A stretch of DNA of 5,891 nt from Pedobacter sp. (lineage in GTDB: Bacteria; Bacteroidota; Bacteroidia; Sphingobacteriales; Sphingobacteriaceae). The position numbers were made by a program, and so were the translations under genes. Below the pieces are notes generated by a model, which saw only the letters and a program-made list of their open reading frames with translations, was not told where the DNA came from and did no database searches. Of the stretch, positions 1-5,891 are shown piece by piece (positions within the stretch are counted from its first letter, which is position 1; every line of letters begins with the position of its first letter). The stretch covers positions 1-5,891 of the forward strand of contig JASLGV010000226.1 in NCBI GenBank assembly GCA_030149995.1, given 5' to 3'.

Positions 1-678
1 ACCGCTTACGAACCCGTTAAATGCCATAGTTTCGTCTCTGAAAGTACATTCGGCTTACCGGTTTACAAATGGCAAAAACAGAACCTTGTATTTAGTAACA
101 TCATGAGCTGGGTACAGGACAATATGCAACAGCAAAAAACGAGTATATTAATTGCCTATAGCCTGGGTAAAGCACAGCGGCTTATTAAAAACCTGGCCGG
201 AGATGCACCCATATATGTACATAACAGCATTGCCAATTTAAATGAAGCCATTACAATGGCAGGGGTTGCTGTACCCGAAACGATCAGGATTACCCCTGAA
301 ATAACAAAAGAGGAACTACAAAAGGGAATTGTTATCGTACCGCCTGCCATGCGCAACAGCCGCTGGATCAAAAATTTATCGCACCCGGTTACAGGCATCT
401 GCTCGGGATGGATGCAGGTACGTGCGCACAGACGCTGGCAAAGTGCCGACGCTGGCTTTGCATTAAGCGATCACGCCGACTGGACAGGCCTCATAGAAGC
501 AGTAACGGCTACAGGTGCAGAGAGAATATATGTAACACATGGTTTTACAGCTGTTTTTAGCCGTTTTTTAAACGACATGGGTCTGCAGGCAACCGCGGTA
601 AATACTCAGTTTGGCAAAGAAGAAGACGAACCGGACCCAGCCGAACTGCCCGCTACAACCTTAAAACCAAGCGTATGA
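1..678 (+). CDS. Ligase-associated DNA exonuclease, metallo-beta-lactamase/beta-CASP fold (5' end outside window)
   Basis: The reading frame is open from the first base, so the gene is cut by the window edge. The ATG at 103 is an internal Met, not the start, because the codons before it already encode conserved sequence (ESTFGLPVYKW, window residues 14-24). The 225 visible residues are the C-terminal two thirds; the family is usually about 340 residues, so roughly 115 are missing, including the HxHxDH metal motif expected near the N-terminus. Visible landmarks are the acidic beta-CASP motif around E14, AYSLGKAQR (52-60), a PP pair (114-115), SDHADW (156-161) with the metal/active-site Asp and His, and THG (179-181). 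The tail after about residue 200 is acidic and Pro-rich. In this family the enzyme is a metal-dependent DNA nuclease that trims ends before ligation. Its stop overlaps the ligase start by four bases, which implies co-translation. Family identity is strong; polarity and substrate cannot be read from the sequence. Confidence 0.93.
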   Translation, partial: TAYEPVKCHSFVSESTFGLPVYKWQKQNLVFSNIMSWVQDNMQQQKTSILIAYSLGKAQRLIKNLAGDAPIYVHNSIANLNEAITMAGVAVPETIRITPEITKEELQKGIVIVPPAMRNSRWIKNLSHPVTGICSGWMQVRAHRRWQSADAGFALSDHADWTGLIEAVTATGAERIYVTHGFTAVFSRFLNDMGLQATAVNTQFGKEEDEPDPAELPATTLKPSV

Positions 679-2267
679 AATATTTTGCACAACTCATACA
701 GCAGTTGGAACTGAGCAACAAAACCAACGATAAGATAGCTGCACTGGTACAATATTTTACGCAGGCAACAGACAAAGATAAAGTCTGGGTAATTGCATTG
801 TTTACCGGCAAAAAGCCCAAGAGGCCCGTTAAATCAGCGCTGTTAAAACTTTGGGTAATAGATCTGGCACAAATTCCCGAATGGCTGTTTACAGAGAGTT
901 ACCACAATGTAGGAGATTTAAGTGAAACCATTGCACTTTTATTGCCACCAGCAGAAAGGACCTCTAACCGCCCACTGCATACCTGGATTGAAGAGCTACA
1001 TGCGCTGGAAGGTAAAGACGACCAGAGTAAAAAAGAATTTATTGTGAATGCCTGGAACCATTTAGCCACGCAAGAACGGTTTATCTTCAATAAACTCATC
1101 TCGGGCAATTTCAGAATCGGTGTATCGGGTAAAATGCTGGTTAATGCACTGGCCAAATTAAGCAACCTGGAACCGGCGCAAATTATGCATGGCATAATGG
1201 GTAAATGGGATCCTTATAACATTACCTTTAACGAATTGATAAATGGAGTACATGTAAATACGGATAGCTCCTGGCCCTATCCGTTTTGCCTGGCTTATGC
1301 ACTCGAAAACACGCCCGAAACCCTTGGAGATTTATCAGAATGGCAGGTCGAATGGAAATGGGATGGCATTCGCGGGCAAATTGTAAAACGCAATGGCGAA
1401 CTTTTTATCTGGTCGCGGGGGGAAGAACTTGTAACTGTCCAATTTCCTGAACTGCACTTCCTGCAAGAAGTATTACCCGACGGAACCGTTTTAGACGGAG
1501 AAATTCTGGCTGTACAAAACAAGCAGGTATTATCTTTCAGCACTTTACAACAACGCCTGAACCGAAAAACAATTGGCAAAAAGCAAATGGAAAATGCACC
1601 TATTGGCTTTTTTGTTTACGATTTACTTGAATTTAAAGGAAATGACTTCCGAAGTGAACCCCTAAGTAAACGCAGAAACATATTAGAGCAAATAATCGCT
1701 CCTTTAAAAGAAAGTCCTGTTTTACCCTCACCCATTGTTATTTGTAACAGCTGGCAGGAACTTGCAGAGCTTCGACAAACGGCTCGTTCTATTAACAGCG
1801 AAGGTCTTATGCTTAAAAAGCTAAACTCTCCCTACCACAGCGGGCGTAAGCGTGGCGATTGGTGGAAATGGAAAATAAATCCATATACCATTGATGCGGT
1901 GTTAATTTATGCACAGAAAGGAAGCGGACGCCGTGCAAACTTTTTTACCGATTATACCTTTGCTGTACCCGATGAAGAAAAACTCATCACCATTGCAAAA
2001 GCATATTCTGGTTTAACAGATAAAGAAATCAAAGAAGTTAACGCGTTTATAACCAAAAATTCAATTGAAAAATTTGGTCCCGTACGGACGGTAAAACCTG
2101 AGTTGGTATTTGAAATAGCATTTGAAGGTATTGCAGAAAGCAAACGCCATAAAGCTGGTCTTGCCTTACGTTTTCCACGCATATTGCGCTGGCGAAAAGA
2201 TAAAAAAGCAAATGAAGTAAATACACTTGAAGATTTAAGGCAGCTTTTAAAGTCTACAATGCTTTAA
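675..2267 (+). CDS. ATP-dependent DNA ligase of the DNA end-processing cassette
   Basis: Seals 3'-OH/5'-phosphate nicks through a lysyl-AMP intermediate. At 530 residues the protein has the family's usual length and three parts: an N-terminal DNA-binding domain (about 1-200), a nucleotidyltransferase domain (about 205-400) and an OB-fold (about 405-525). All canonical motifs are visible: motif I KWDG with nucleophile K228, R233 just after it, SRGEE (247-251), motif III DGE (274-276), motif IIIa VYD (314-316), motif IV EGLMLKK with E376, motif V WWKWK with K398 and K400, and motif VI RFPR....R.DK near 499-510. The N-terminal domain carries family-like segments such as GKKPKRPV (45-52) and YHNVGDLSETIALLL (76-90). 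No residue expected for catalysis is missing. The ATG lies inside the exonuclease stop (ATGA); no Shine-Dalgarno sequence precedes it, so translational coupling is likely. The architecture matches the bacterial ligase family found beside exonuclease, Lhr-like helicase and PdeM (TIGR04120, number from memory), not the NAD-dependent replicative LigA. Confidence 0.96.
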   Translation: MKYFAQLIQQLELSNKTNDKIAALVQYFTQATDKDKVWVIALFTGKKPKRPVKSALLKLWVIDLAQIPEWLFTESYHNVGDLSETIALLLPPAERTSNRPLHTWIEELHALEGKDDQSKKEFIVNAWNHLATQERFIFNKLISGNFRIGVSGKMLVNALAKLSNLEPAQIMHGIMGKWDPYNITFNELINGVHVNTDSSWPYPFCLAYALENTPETLGDLSEWQVEWKWDGIRGQIVKRNGELFIWSRGEELVTVQFPELHFLQEVLPDGTVLDGEILAVQNKQVLSFSTLQQRLNRKTIGKKQMENAPIGFFVYDLLEFKGNDFRSEPLSKRRNILEQIIAPLKESPVLPSPIVICNSWQELAELRQTARSINSEGLMLKKLNSPYHSGRKRGDWWKWKINPYTIDAVLIYAQKGSGRRANFFTDYTFAVPDEEKLITIAKAYSGLTDKEIKEVNAFITKNSIEKFGPVRTVKPELVFEIAFEGIAESKRHKAGLALRFPRILRWRKDKKANEVNTLEDLRQLLKSTML

Positions 2268-2347
2268 AAATTAAATGCTAAATCTACGCCAACATTTATT
2301 GTACTTATCTTTTGATTAGAAATTAGGTTGGTATCAGCCGTATTGGC
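2264..2347 (-). pseudogene. Possible relic: 3' tail of an outer-membrane beta-barrel protein gene
   Basis: Read on the - strand, this stretch gives 27 sense codons and a TAA stop. It begins ANTADTNLISNQK and ends INVGVDLAFNF. The last strand alternates hydrophobic and polar or small residues (I-x-V-x-V-x-L-x-F-x-F) and finishes in Phe, the pattern of the C-terminal beta-signal of outer-membrane beta-barrel proteins, and very like the ends of many Bacteroidota OMPs. There is no Met or alternative start context, and an in-frame stop lies immediately upstream (2348-2350), so it is not a complete small gene. Its stop overlaps the ligase stop by two bases. I infer that an OMP gene convergent with the ligase was deleted, leaving its tail. 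The stretch is short, so chance resemblance is possible. Confidence 0.42.
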
Positions 2348-2348
2348 T

Positions 2349-2377
2349 TATAAAAACCACACAAAACAATTTTTATA
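2349..2377. repeat. 8-base perfect inverted repeat with 13-base spacer upstream of the helicase
   Basis: TATAAAAA (2349-2356) and TTTTTATA (2370-2377) are exact reverse complements around an A/C-rich 13-base spacer. The right arm ends 15 bases before the helicase ATG. It could be an operator-type site or a weak hairpin in the helicase leader. Both arms are pure A/T in an AT-rich gap, so chance is a real alternative. It lies just beyond the point where the beta-barrel-like coding signal stops. Confidence 0.3.
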
Positions 2378-2385
2378 CTGTTATA

Positions 2386-2390
2386 AAGGA
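2386..2390 (+). promoter_or_regulatory. AAGGA, Shine-Dalgarno-like but only 2 bases from the helicase ATG
   Basis: AAGGA is followed by AT and then the ATG at 2393. The motif would pair with the 16S 3' end, but a 2-base gap is far shorter than the usual 5-9, so it probably does not act as a normal ribosome binding site. Bacteroidota generally do not depend on such sites. It does not argue for another start, since no nearby in-frame ATG fits better. Confidence 0.25.
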
Positions 2391-2392
2391 AT

Positions 2393-4858
2393 ATGGACCA
2401 AGCCAAAACCAAAGGTTATAAAAGAATAAAGCAATGGCTCAAATCAAACAGCCGAAAGCCCTTTAAGTTTCAGGAAGAGGCCTGGCAATATTATCTGAAT
2501 GGTTATAGCGGCCTGGTTAATGCACCTACAGGTTTTGGAAAAACATTCTCCTTATTTTTAGCGGTGGTTATAGAAGCTTTGAACGACTCGACAGTAAGGA
2601 ATAAAAAAGCAAAAGATCATTTACAGCTGATCTGGATTACGCCACTCCGTTCGTTGGCCAAAGACATAGCCCGGGCCATGCGCGAAACGTTGCTCGAGCT
2701 TGAACTGGACTGGCAGGTAGGTGTTAGAAATGGCGACACTTCGCAGGCAGAAAAATTACAGCAAAAAAAATCGATGCCCGAGATCTTGCTCATCACCCCC
2801 GAAAGCCTGCACCTGTTACTGGCGCAAAAGGGCTCATCAACCCTATTTAAAAGCCTTAAATGTATAGTAGCAGACGAATGGCATGAACTTTTAGGAAGCA
2901 AACGTGGTGTATTGGTAGAACTGGCCATATCGCGCATTAAGGGCATTCAGCAAAAACAGATCAGAACCTGGGGAATTTCGGCAACCATTGGAAATTTAGA
3001 AGAAGCCCTGGATGTGCTGGTACCCGACACCTCTGAAAACAGGATTATTGTAAAAGCAGATTTAAAGAAAAAAATCATCATTAAATCCATTCTTCCCGAT
3101 CAGATCGAAACATTGCCCTGGGCCGGCCACCTGGGTTTAAAGCTGGCCGAAAAGCTCCTACCCATCATTAGAAAAAGCAAAACAACTTTAATTTTCATCA
3201 ATACAAGGGGGCAGGCAGAAATCTGGTATCAGCATCTGCTTAATATAGAGCCTGGCCTTGCGGGGCAGCTGGCCATTCACCACGGCTCAATAGATTTTGA
3301 ACTCAGGAACTGGATTGAAGATGCCTTGCATACCGGACAGCTTAAAGCCGTAATTGCAACCTCTTCGCTGGATCTGGGTGTAGACTTTAAGCCGGTAGAT
3401 ACCGTTGTGCAAATCGGATCACCCAAAGGAGTAGCGCGTTTTCTGCAAAGAGCCGGACGTTCCGGCCATTCGCCACACGACACCTCTAAGATCTATTTTC
3501 TTCCAACGCATGCCCTCGAACTGGTTGAAGCAGCCGCCATAAAAGAAGCTTCCAGAACGAATAATATAGAAAGCCGCGAACCATTTATTATGGTGTTTGA
3601 TACACTTATACAATACCTGGTTACCCTGGCCATTGGCGATGGTTTTGATGATAAAATCATCTACGACGAAATAAAAAATACCCATGCCTTTAAACTGATT
3701 CTGGACAAAGAATGGAACTGGGTTATGCAATTTATTACTTCAGGTGGCGACAGCTTAAGTGCTTATAATGAATTTAAAAAAGTGGTAAAAGACGACGATG
3801 GCTTGTGGCGTGTTAAAAGCCGGCAGCTTGCCATGCGCCATCGTCTGCACATTGGAACCATTGTAAGCGATGCCATGCTAAAAGTTAAATTTATCTCCGG
3901 CGGCTACATTGGTATGATAGAAGAATTTTTTGTAAGTCGCCTCAAAGCAGGCGATCATTTCAGGCTGGCCGGTAAAGTACTGGAATTTATCCAGGTAAAA
4001 GAAATGACGGTAATGGTAAGAAGCAGTAAGCAAAAAAATGCTTTCTCGCCCAGCTGGAATGGTGGTCGCTTACCCCTTTCTTCTAACCTTGGGGCCGTTT
4101 TAAGAAAAAAATATAATGAGGCATTAGACAAAAACCACTTTGATGAAGAGCTTGATGCTGTATATCCGCTTTTCTTATTACAGGAAAAACGTTCGCACGT
4201 ACCCACAAATGATGAGCTACTGATCGAATTGATCCAGAATAAAGAAGGTTATCATTTATTTGCCTATCCCTTTGAAGGCCGGCTGGTACACGAAGTACTC
4301 GCTGCTTTAGTAGCTTACAGGTTAAGCAAGCTGCTTCCCATCAGCTTTTCAATTGCCATGAATGATTATGGCTTTGAATTGTTAAGTGAAACAGAAATCC
4401 CCATGGACGAATCTATTGCTTACCAGGTTTTTTCACCCGAAAACCTAACAACAGATATATCACAAAGCATCAATGCTACTGAAATGGCCCGACGCAAGTT
4501 TAGAGACATTGCCTGTATTTCGGGACTTGTTTTTCAGGGCTATCCAGGCAAATACGTAGCCAACAAACACCTGCAATCGTCGGCAGGTTTATTTTTTAAT
4601 GTTTTTAGTGATTACGATAAGCATAATTTACTTTTGCGCCAGGCGTATGATGAGGTTTTTTATCAGCAATTAGAAGAACCGCGTCTGGCTGCTGCACTGC
4701 AAAGAATCCAGGCAGGGGCCATTATTATAACACATCCGAAAAGCTTTACCCCTTTTTCTTTTCCTATAAAGGTAGATAGCCTTCGGGAAAATATGAGCTC
4801 TGAAGAACTGGAGCAAAGGATTATCCGGATGAAAGCAGAATCTGAAAAAATTAAATAA
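2393..4858 (+). CDS. Ligase-associated DEXH-box DNA helicase, Lhr-core type
   Basis: Superfamily 2 helicase of 821 residues, the usual size for the Lhr-core family found beside this ligase (TIGR04121, number from memory). Two RecA-like domains fill about residues 20-380. They show a Q motif around F26-Q27, motif I APTGFGKT (44-51) with Walker Lys K50, motif Ia TPLRSLAKD (83-91), motif Ib TPES (135-138), motif II DEWH (161-164), motif III SAT (196-198), motif IV FINTRG (268-273), motif V ATSSLDLGVD (322-331) and motif VI QRAGRSGH (352-359) with arginine fingers R353/R356. A winged-helix region and the Lhr-specific beta-barrel region follow (about 390-821), including SWNGGRLPLSSNL (554-566). 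Family members are ssDNA-dependent ATPases that translocate 3' to 5'. The last about 25 residues are charged and probably helical. Unlike the other junctions in the cassette, 125 bases separate this gene from the ligase, so it may have its own promoter; I could not identify one confidently. The endonuclease gene follows after 24 bases. Confidence 0.96.
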   Translation: MDQAKTKGYKRIKQWLKSNSRKPFKFQEEAWQYYLNGYSGLVNAPTGFGKTFSLFLAVVIEALNDSTVRNKKAKDHLQLIWITPLRSLAKDIARAMRETLLELELDWQVGVRNGDTSQAEKLQQKKSMPEILLITPESLHLLLAQKGSSTLFKSLKCIVADEWHELLGSKRGVLVELAISRIKGIQQKQIRTWGISATIGNLEEALDVLVPDTSENRIIVKADLKKKIIIKSILPDQIETLPWAGHLGLKLAEKLLPIIRKSKTTLIFINTRGQAEIWYQHLLNIEPGLAGQLAIHHGSIDFELRNWIEDALHTGQLKAVIATSSLDLGVDFKPVDTVVQIGSPKGVARFLQRAGRSGHSPHDTSKIYFLPTHALELVEAAAIKEASRTNNIESREPFIMVFDTLIQYLVTLAIGDGFDDKIIYDEIKNTHAFKLILDKEWNWVMQFITSGGDSLSAYNEFKKVVKDDDGLWRVKSRQLAMRHRLHIGTIVSDAMLKVKFISGGYIGMIEEFFVSRLKAGDHFRLAGKVLEFIQVKEMTVMVRSSKQKNAFSPSWNGGRLPLSSNLGAVLRKKYNEALDKNHFDEELDAVYPLFLLQEKRSHVPTNDELLIELIQNKEGYHLFAYPFEGRLVHEVLAALVAYRLSKLLPISFSIAMNDYGFELLSETEIPMDESIAYQVFSPENLTTDISQSINATEMARRKFRDIACISGLVFQGYPGKYVANKHLQSSAGLFFNVFSDYDKHNLLLRQAYDEVFYQQLEEPRLAAALQRIQAGAIIITHPKSFTPFSFPIKVDSLRENMSSEELEQRIIRMKAESEKIK

Positions 4859-4882
4859 AAAAATATAATTTGTAGTTTAAAC

Positions 4883-5521
4883 ATGGTTATTAAAATACGG
4901 GAAAAAGAAATCATTTTAGATGAAGCGCGTGCCTTGTATATTCCTGAATATAAAATATTAACCATCAGCGATTTGCATGTAGGCAAAACCGCACACTTCC
5001 GTCGGGCGGGGCTTCAGGTTCCATCAACCATTGTGCAAACGGACCTTCAAAGATTGGGGAATCTGATTAACAAATACCATCCGGCCACTTTGCTGATTAC
5101 AGGCGATTTGTTTCACCACGGCTTAAATACAGATGTAGATCATTTTTCAAGCTGGAGAAAACAATATGAACAGGTTGATTTTTTATTGGTTAAAGGGAAT
5201 CACGACCGGCTTTCTGAAGCAGATTACGCCAGCATGAACATCAATATTTACGAACCCAGTTTTTGTCTGGGGCCGTTTTGTTTTATCCATGATGCACCCG
5301 AAACCAATAAAAACGAATTATATCCCATCAGCGGACATATACATCCGGGTGTTTCGGTTATCGGTAAAGCCAAGCAGCGGTTAAATCTACCCTGTTTTTA
5401 TTTTGGCAATGAGTACGCCGTTTTACCTGCTTTTAGTGCTTTTACCGGTTTATATAAAATCAGGCCCAAAGCTAACGACCGCATTTTTGCCGTTACCCCC
5501 GGAAAAGTAATTGAAGTTTAA
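4883..5521 (+). CDS. pdeM: Ligase-associated DNA endonuclease, calcineurin-like metallophosphoesterase (PdeM/MPE)
   Basis: This 212-residue binuclear metallophosphoesterase is at the family's normal length. The metal-binding motifs are complete and in order: DLHVGK (D30, H32), GDLFHHG (D75), GNHDR (N106, H107), FIHD (H136) and SGHIHPG (H152, H154). Family-specific segments are also present: FRRAGLQVP (39-47) after the first motif, and LPAFSAFTGL (181-190) near the C-terminus. The characterised Pseudomonas putida relative, MPE, is a manganese-dependent single-strand DNA endonuclease encoded in the same kind of cluster, so the same activity is inferred here. There is no signal peptide, which fits a cytoplasmic role. 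It sits 24 bases after the helicase stop and is probably co-transcribed; the leader is AT-rich without a Shine-Dalgarno sequence. Its TAA directly abuts the stop of the convergent thioredoxin gene. Confidence 0.94.
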   Translation: MVIKIREKEIILDEARALYIPEYKILTISDLHVGKTAHFRRAGLQVPSTIVQTDLQRLGNLINKYHPATLLITGDLFHHGLNTDVDHFSSWRKQYEQVDFLLVKGNHDRLSEADYASMNINIYEPSFCLGPFCFIHDAPETNKNELYPISGHIHPGVSVIGKAKQRLNLPCFYFGNEYAVLPAFSAFTGLYKIRPKANDRIFAVTPGKVIEV

Positions 5522-5821
5522 CTATTGATGTGCTTCAATAACCTGTTTAAGCTGATCGGCCTGAACAACGCCGCTTTGACGCCATACTGCTTTGCCCTTC
5601 TTAAATAAAATAAGTGTAGGTACGCCTTTTACATTGAATGCACCTGCTGCGGCCTGATTTTTATCAACATCAACTTTTATAATAGAGGCCTTATCGCCTA
5701 TTTGCGATTTTAAAGTCGTTAAAACCGGCTGCATCATTTTACATGGACCGCACCACTCAGCAAAAAAATCAACCAAAACCGGTTTATCACCATTAATTAA
5801 TTCTGAAAACTTTCCCATCAT
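5522..5821 (-). CDS. trxA: Thioredoxin (cytoplasmic, single domain)
   Basis: Encodes a 99-residue thioredoxin that reduces protein disulfides through a CxxC pair. Counting from the ATG at 5821, the active site is WCGPCK (23-28, catalytic C24 and C27), the buried Asp is D18 in VDFFAEW, and the cis-proline is P68 in GVPT. The fold is otherwise complete, but the protein is slightly shorter than the about 108-residue E. coli enzyme and begins close to the second core strand. There is no signal peptide or lipobox, so it should be cytoplasmic. The frame stays open to a TTG at 5842, but two consecutive ATG codons (5821 and 5818) lie downstream of an A-tract, and the predicted promoter would put transcription start about at the TTG, so an ATG start is preferred; 5818 is equally possible. 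It has its own promoter and runs against the repair cassette, so a functional link is not implied. The trxA symbol is a family-level name, since Bacteroidota have several paralogues. Confidence 0.93.
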   Translation of the reverse strand: MMGKFSELINGDKPVLVDFFAEWCGPCKMMQPVLTTLKSQIGDKASIIKVDVDKNQAAAGAFNVKGVPTLILFKKGKAVWRQSGVVQADQLKQVIEAHQ

Positions 5822-5822
5822 G

Positions 5823-5831
5823 TTTTTTTTT
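5823..5831 (-). promoter_or_regulatory. A9 tract in the thioredoxin leader
   Basis: Nine consecutive T on the + strand give nine A in the mRNA, one base before the ATG at 5821. Bacteroidota lack strong Shine-Dalgarno use, and A-rich leaders are associated with efficient initiation there. It supports the ATG start over the TTG at 5842. The homopolymer could also be prone to length variation. Confidence 0.45.
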
Positions 5832-5846
5832 GAAAATAACAAATTA

Positions 5847-5854
5847 CAAACATA
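5847..5854 (-). promoter_or_regulatory. Bacteroidota-type -7 promoter element for thioredoxin
   Basis: The - strand reads TATGTTTG, an exact match to the Bacteroidota primary sigma -7 consensus TAnnTTTG. The element ends about 25 bases before the ATG at 5821, which would give a leader of roughly 20 bases. The upstream -33 region has only a T-run and no clear TTG, so the promoter is supported by one box only. Confidence 0.55.
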
Positions 5855-5861
5855 TTGGTTT

Positions 5862-5877
5862 GCTGTTTAAAAACAGC
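5862..5877. repeat. 16-base perfect palindrome (7-base arms, 2-base centre) upstream of thioredoxin
   Basis: GCTGTTT (5862-5868) and AAACAGC (5871-5877) are exact reverse complements with AA between them. The site lies 7 bases upstream of the -7 element, across the -33 region of the thioredoxin promoter, where a dimeric regulator could act. Alternatively, read on the + strand it is a short stem followed by TTTATTT and could be a weak terminator, but no + strand gene ends nearby. Confidence 0.45.
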
Positions 5878-5891
5878 TTTATTTGACGTGC

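Noticed and set aside
103..678. ATG at 103 as the true start of the exonuclease gene
   Set aside because: Codons 1-102 are open in the same frame and encode family-conserved sequence (ESTFGLPVYKW), so the gene enters from outside the window.
899..1195. Open frames on the - strand inside the ligase, helicase and endonuclease genes (for example 899-1195, 2617-2946, 3419-3730, 4663-4986)
   Set aside because: They lie opposite well-supported conserved genes, have Ser/Cys-rich unfamiliar translations and no recognisable motifs or initiation signals.
2299..2331. Possible promoter for the helicase: TTG at 2299-2301 and TAGGTTGG at 2324-2331
   Set aside because: The -7 box has a mismatch in the core TTTG and the bases are also explained by the beta-barrel-like codons on the other strand; too weak to annotate.
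2336..2348. AGCC-N5-GGCT hairpin in the ligase-helicase gap as a terminator
   Set aside because: The stem is only 4 bases and is not followed by a T-run on the + strand.
4864..4872. TATAATTTG before the endonuclease as a Bacteroidota -7 box
   Set aside because: Spacing between TA and TTTG is 1 or 3 bases rather than 2, and the site is only 10 bases from the start in a 24-base operon gap.
5523..5540. TATTGA/TCAATA hairpin at the end of the thioredoxin gene as a terminator
   Set aside because: Only a 6-base, mostly A/T stem inside coding sequence, with no T-run following on either strand.

Overview
This window carries most of a bacterial DNA end-processing and repair cassette. In order it holds a ligase-associated metallo-beta-lactamase-fold DNA exonuclease (5' end outside the window), an ATP-dependent DNA ligase, an Lhr-core-type DEXH helicase and a PdeM/MPE-type metallophosphoesterase DNA endonuclease. 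All four are on the + strand. A small thioredoxin gene on the - strand runs towards them from the right edge.

The organism is probably a member of the Bacteroidota, perhaps Sphingobacteriaceae or a close relative. The sequence is AT-rich, starts lack well-placed Shine-Dalgarno sequences, the thioredoxin leader is A-rich, and an exact Bacteroidota-type -7 promoter element (TAnnTTTG) sits in front of the thioredoxin gene. The exo-lig-helicase-PdeM order is also common in this phylum. The family-level placement is inference.

Layout: 1-678, exonuclease 3' part; 675-2267, ligase, overlapping the exonuclease stop in an ATGA junction; 2268-2392, a 125-base gap that is unusual inside such a cassette; 2393-4858, helicase; 4859-4882, a 24-base gap; 4883-5521, endonuclease; 5522-5821, thioredoxin on the opposite strand, whose stop codon directly abuts that of the endonuclease; 5822-5891, thioredoxin leader, promoter and a 16-base perfect palindrome.

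How the genes work together: in the known family cluster the helicase translocates on DNA, the exonuclease and the Mn-dependent endonuclease trim ends or flaps, and the ligase seals the resulting nick. The substrate and trigger in vivo remain poorly defined. Thioredoxin is probably an unrelated housekeeping neighbour.

I do not think the cassette itself is an undescribed system. The least expected signal is in the ligase-helicase gap. Read on the - strand it contains 27 codons and a stop that look like the last strand of an outer-membrane beta-barrel protein (ending INVGVDLAFNF-stop), with no start codon. This suggests the remnant of a gene that once interrupted the cassette and was deleted.
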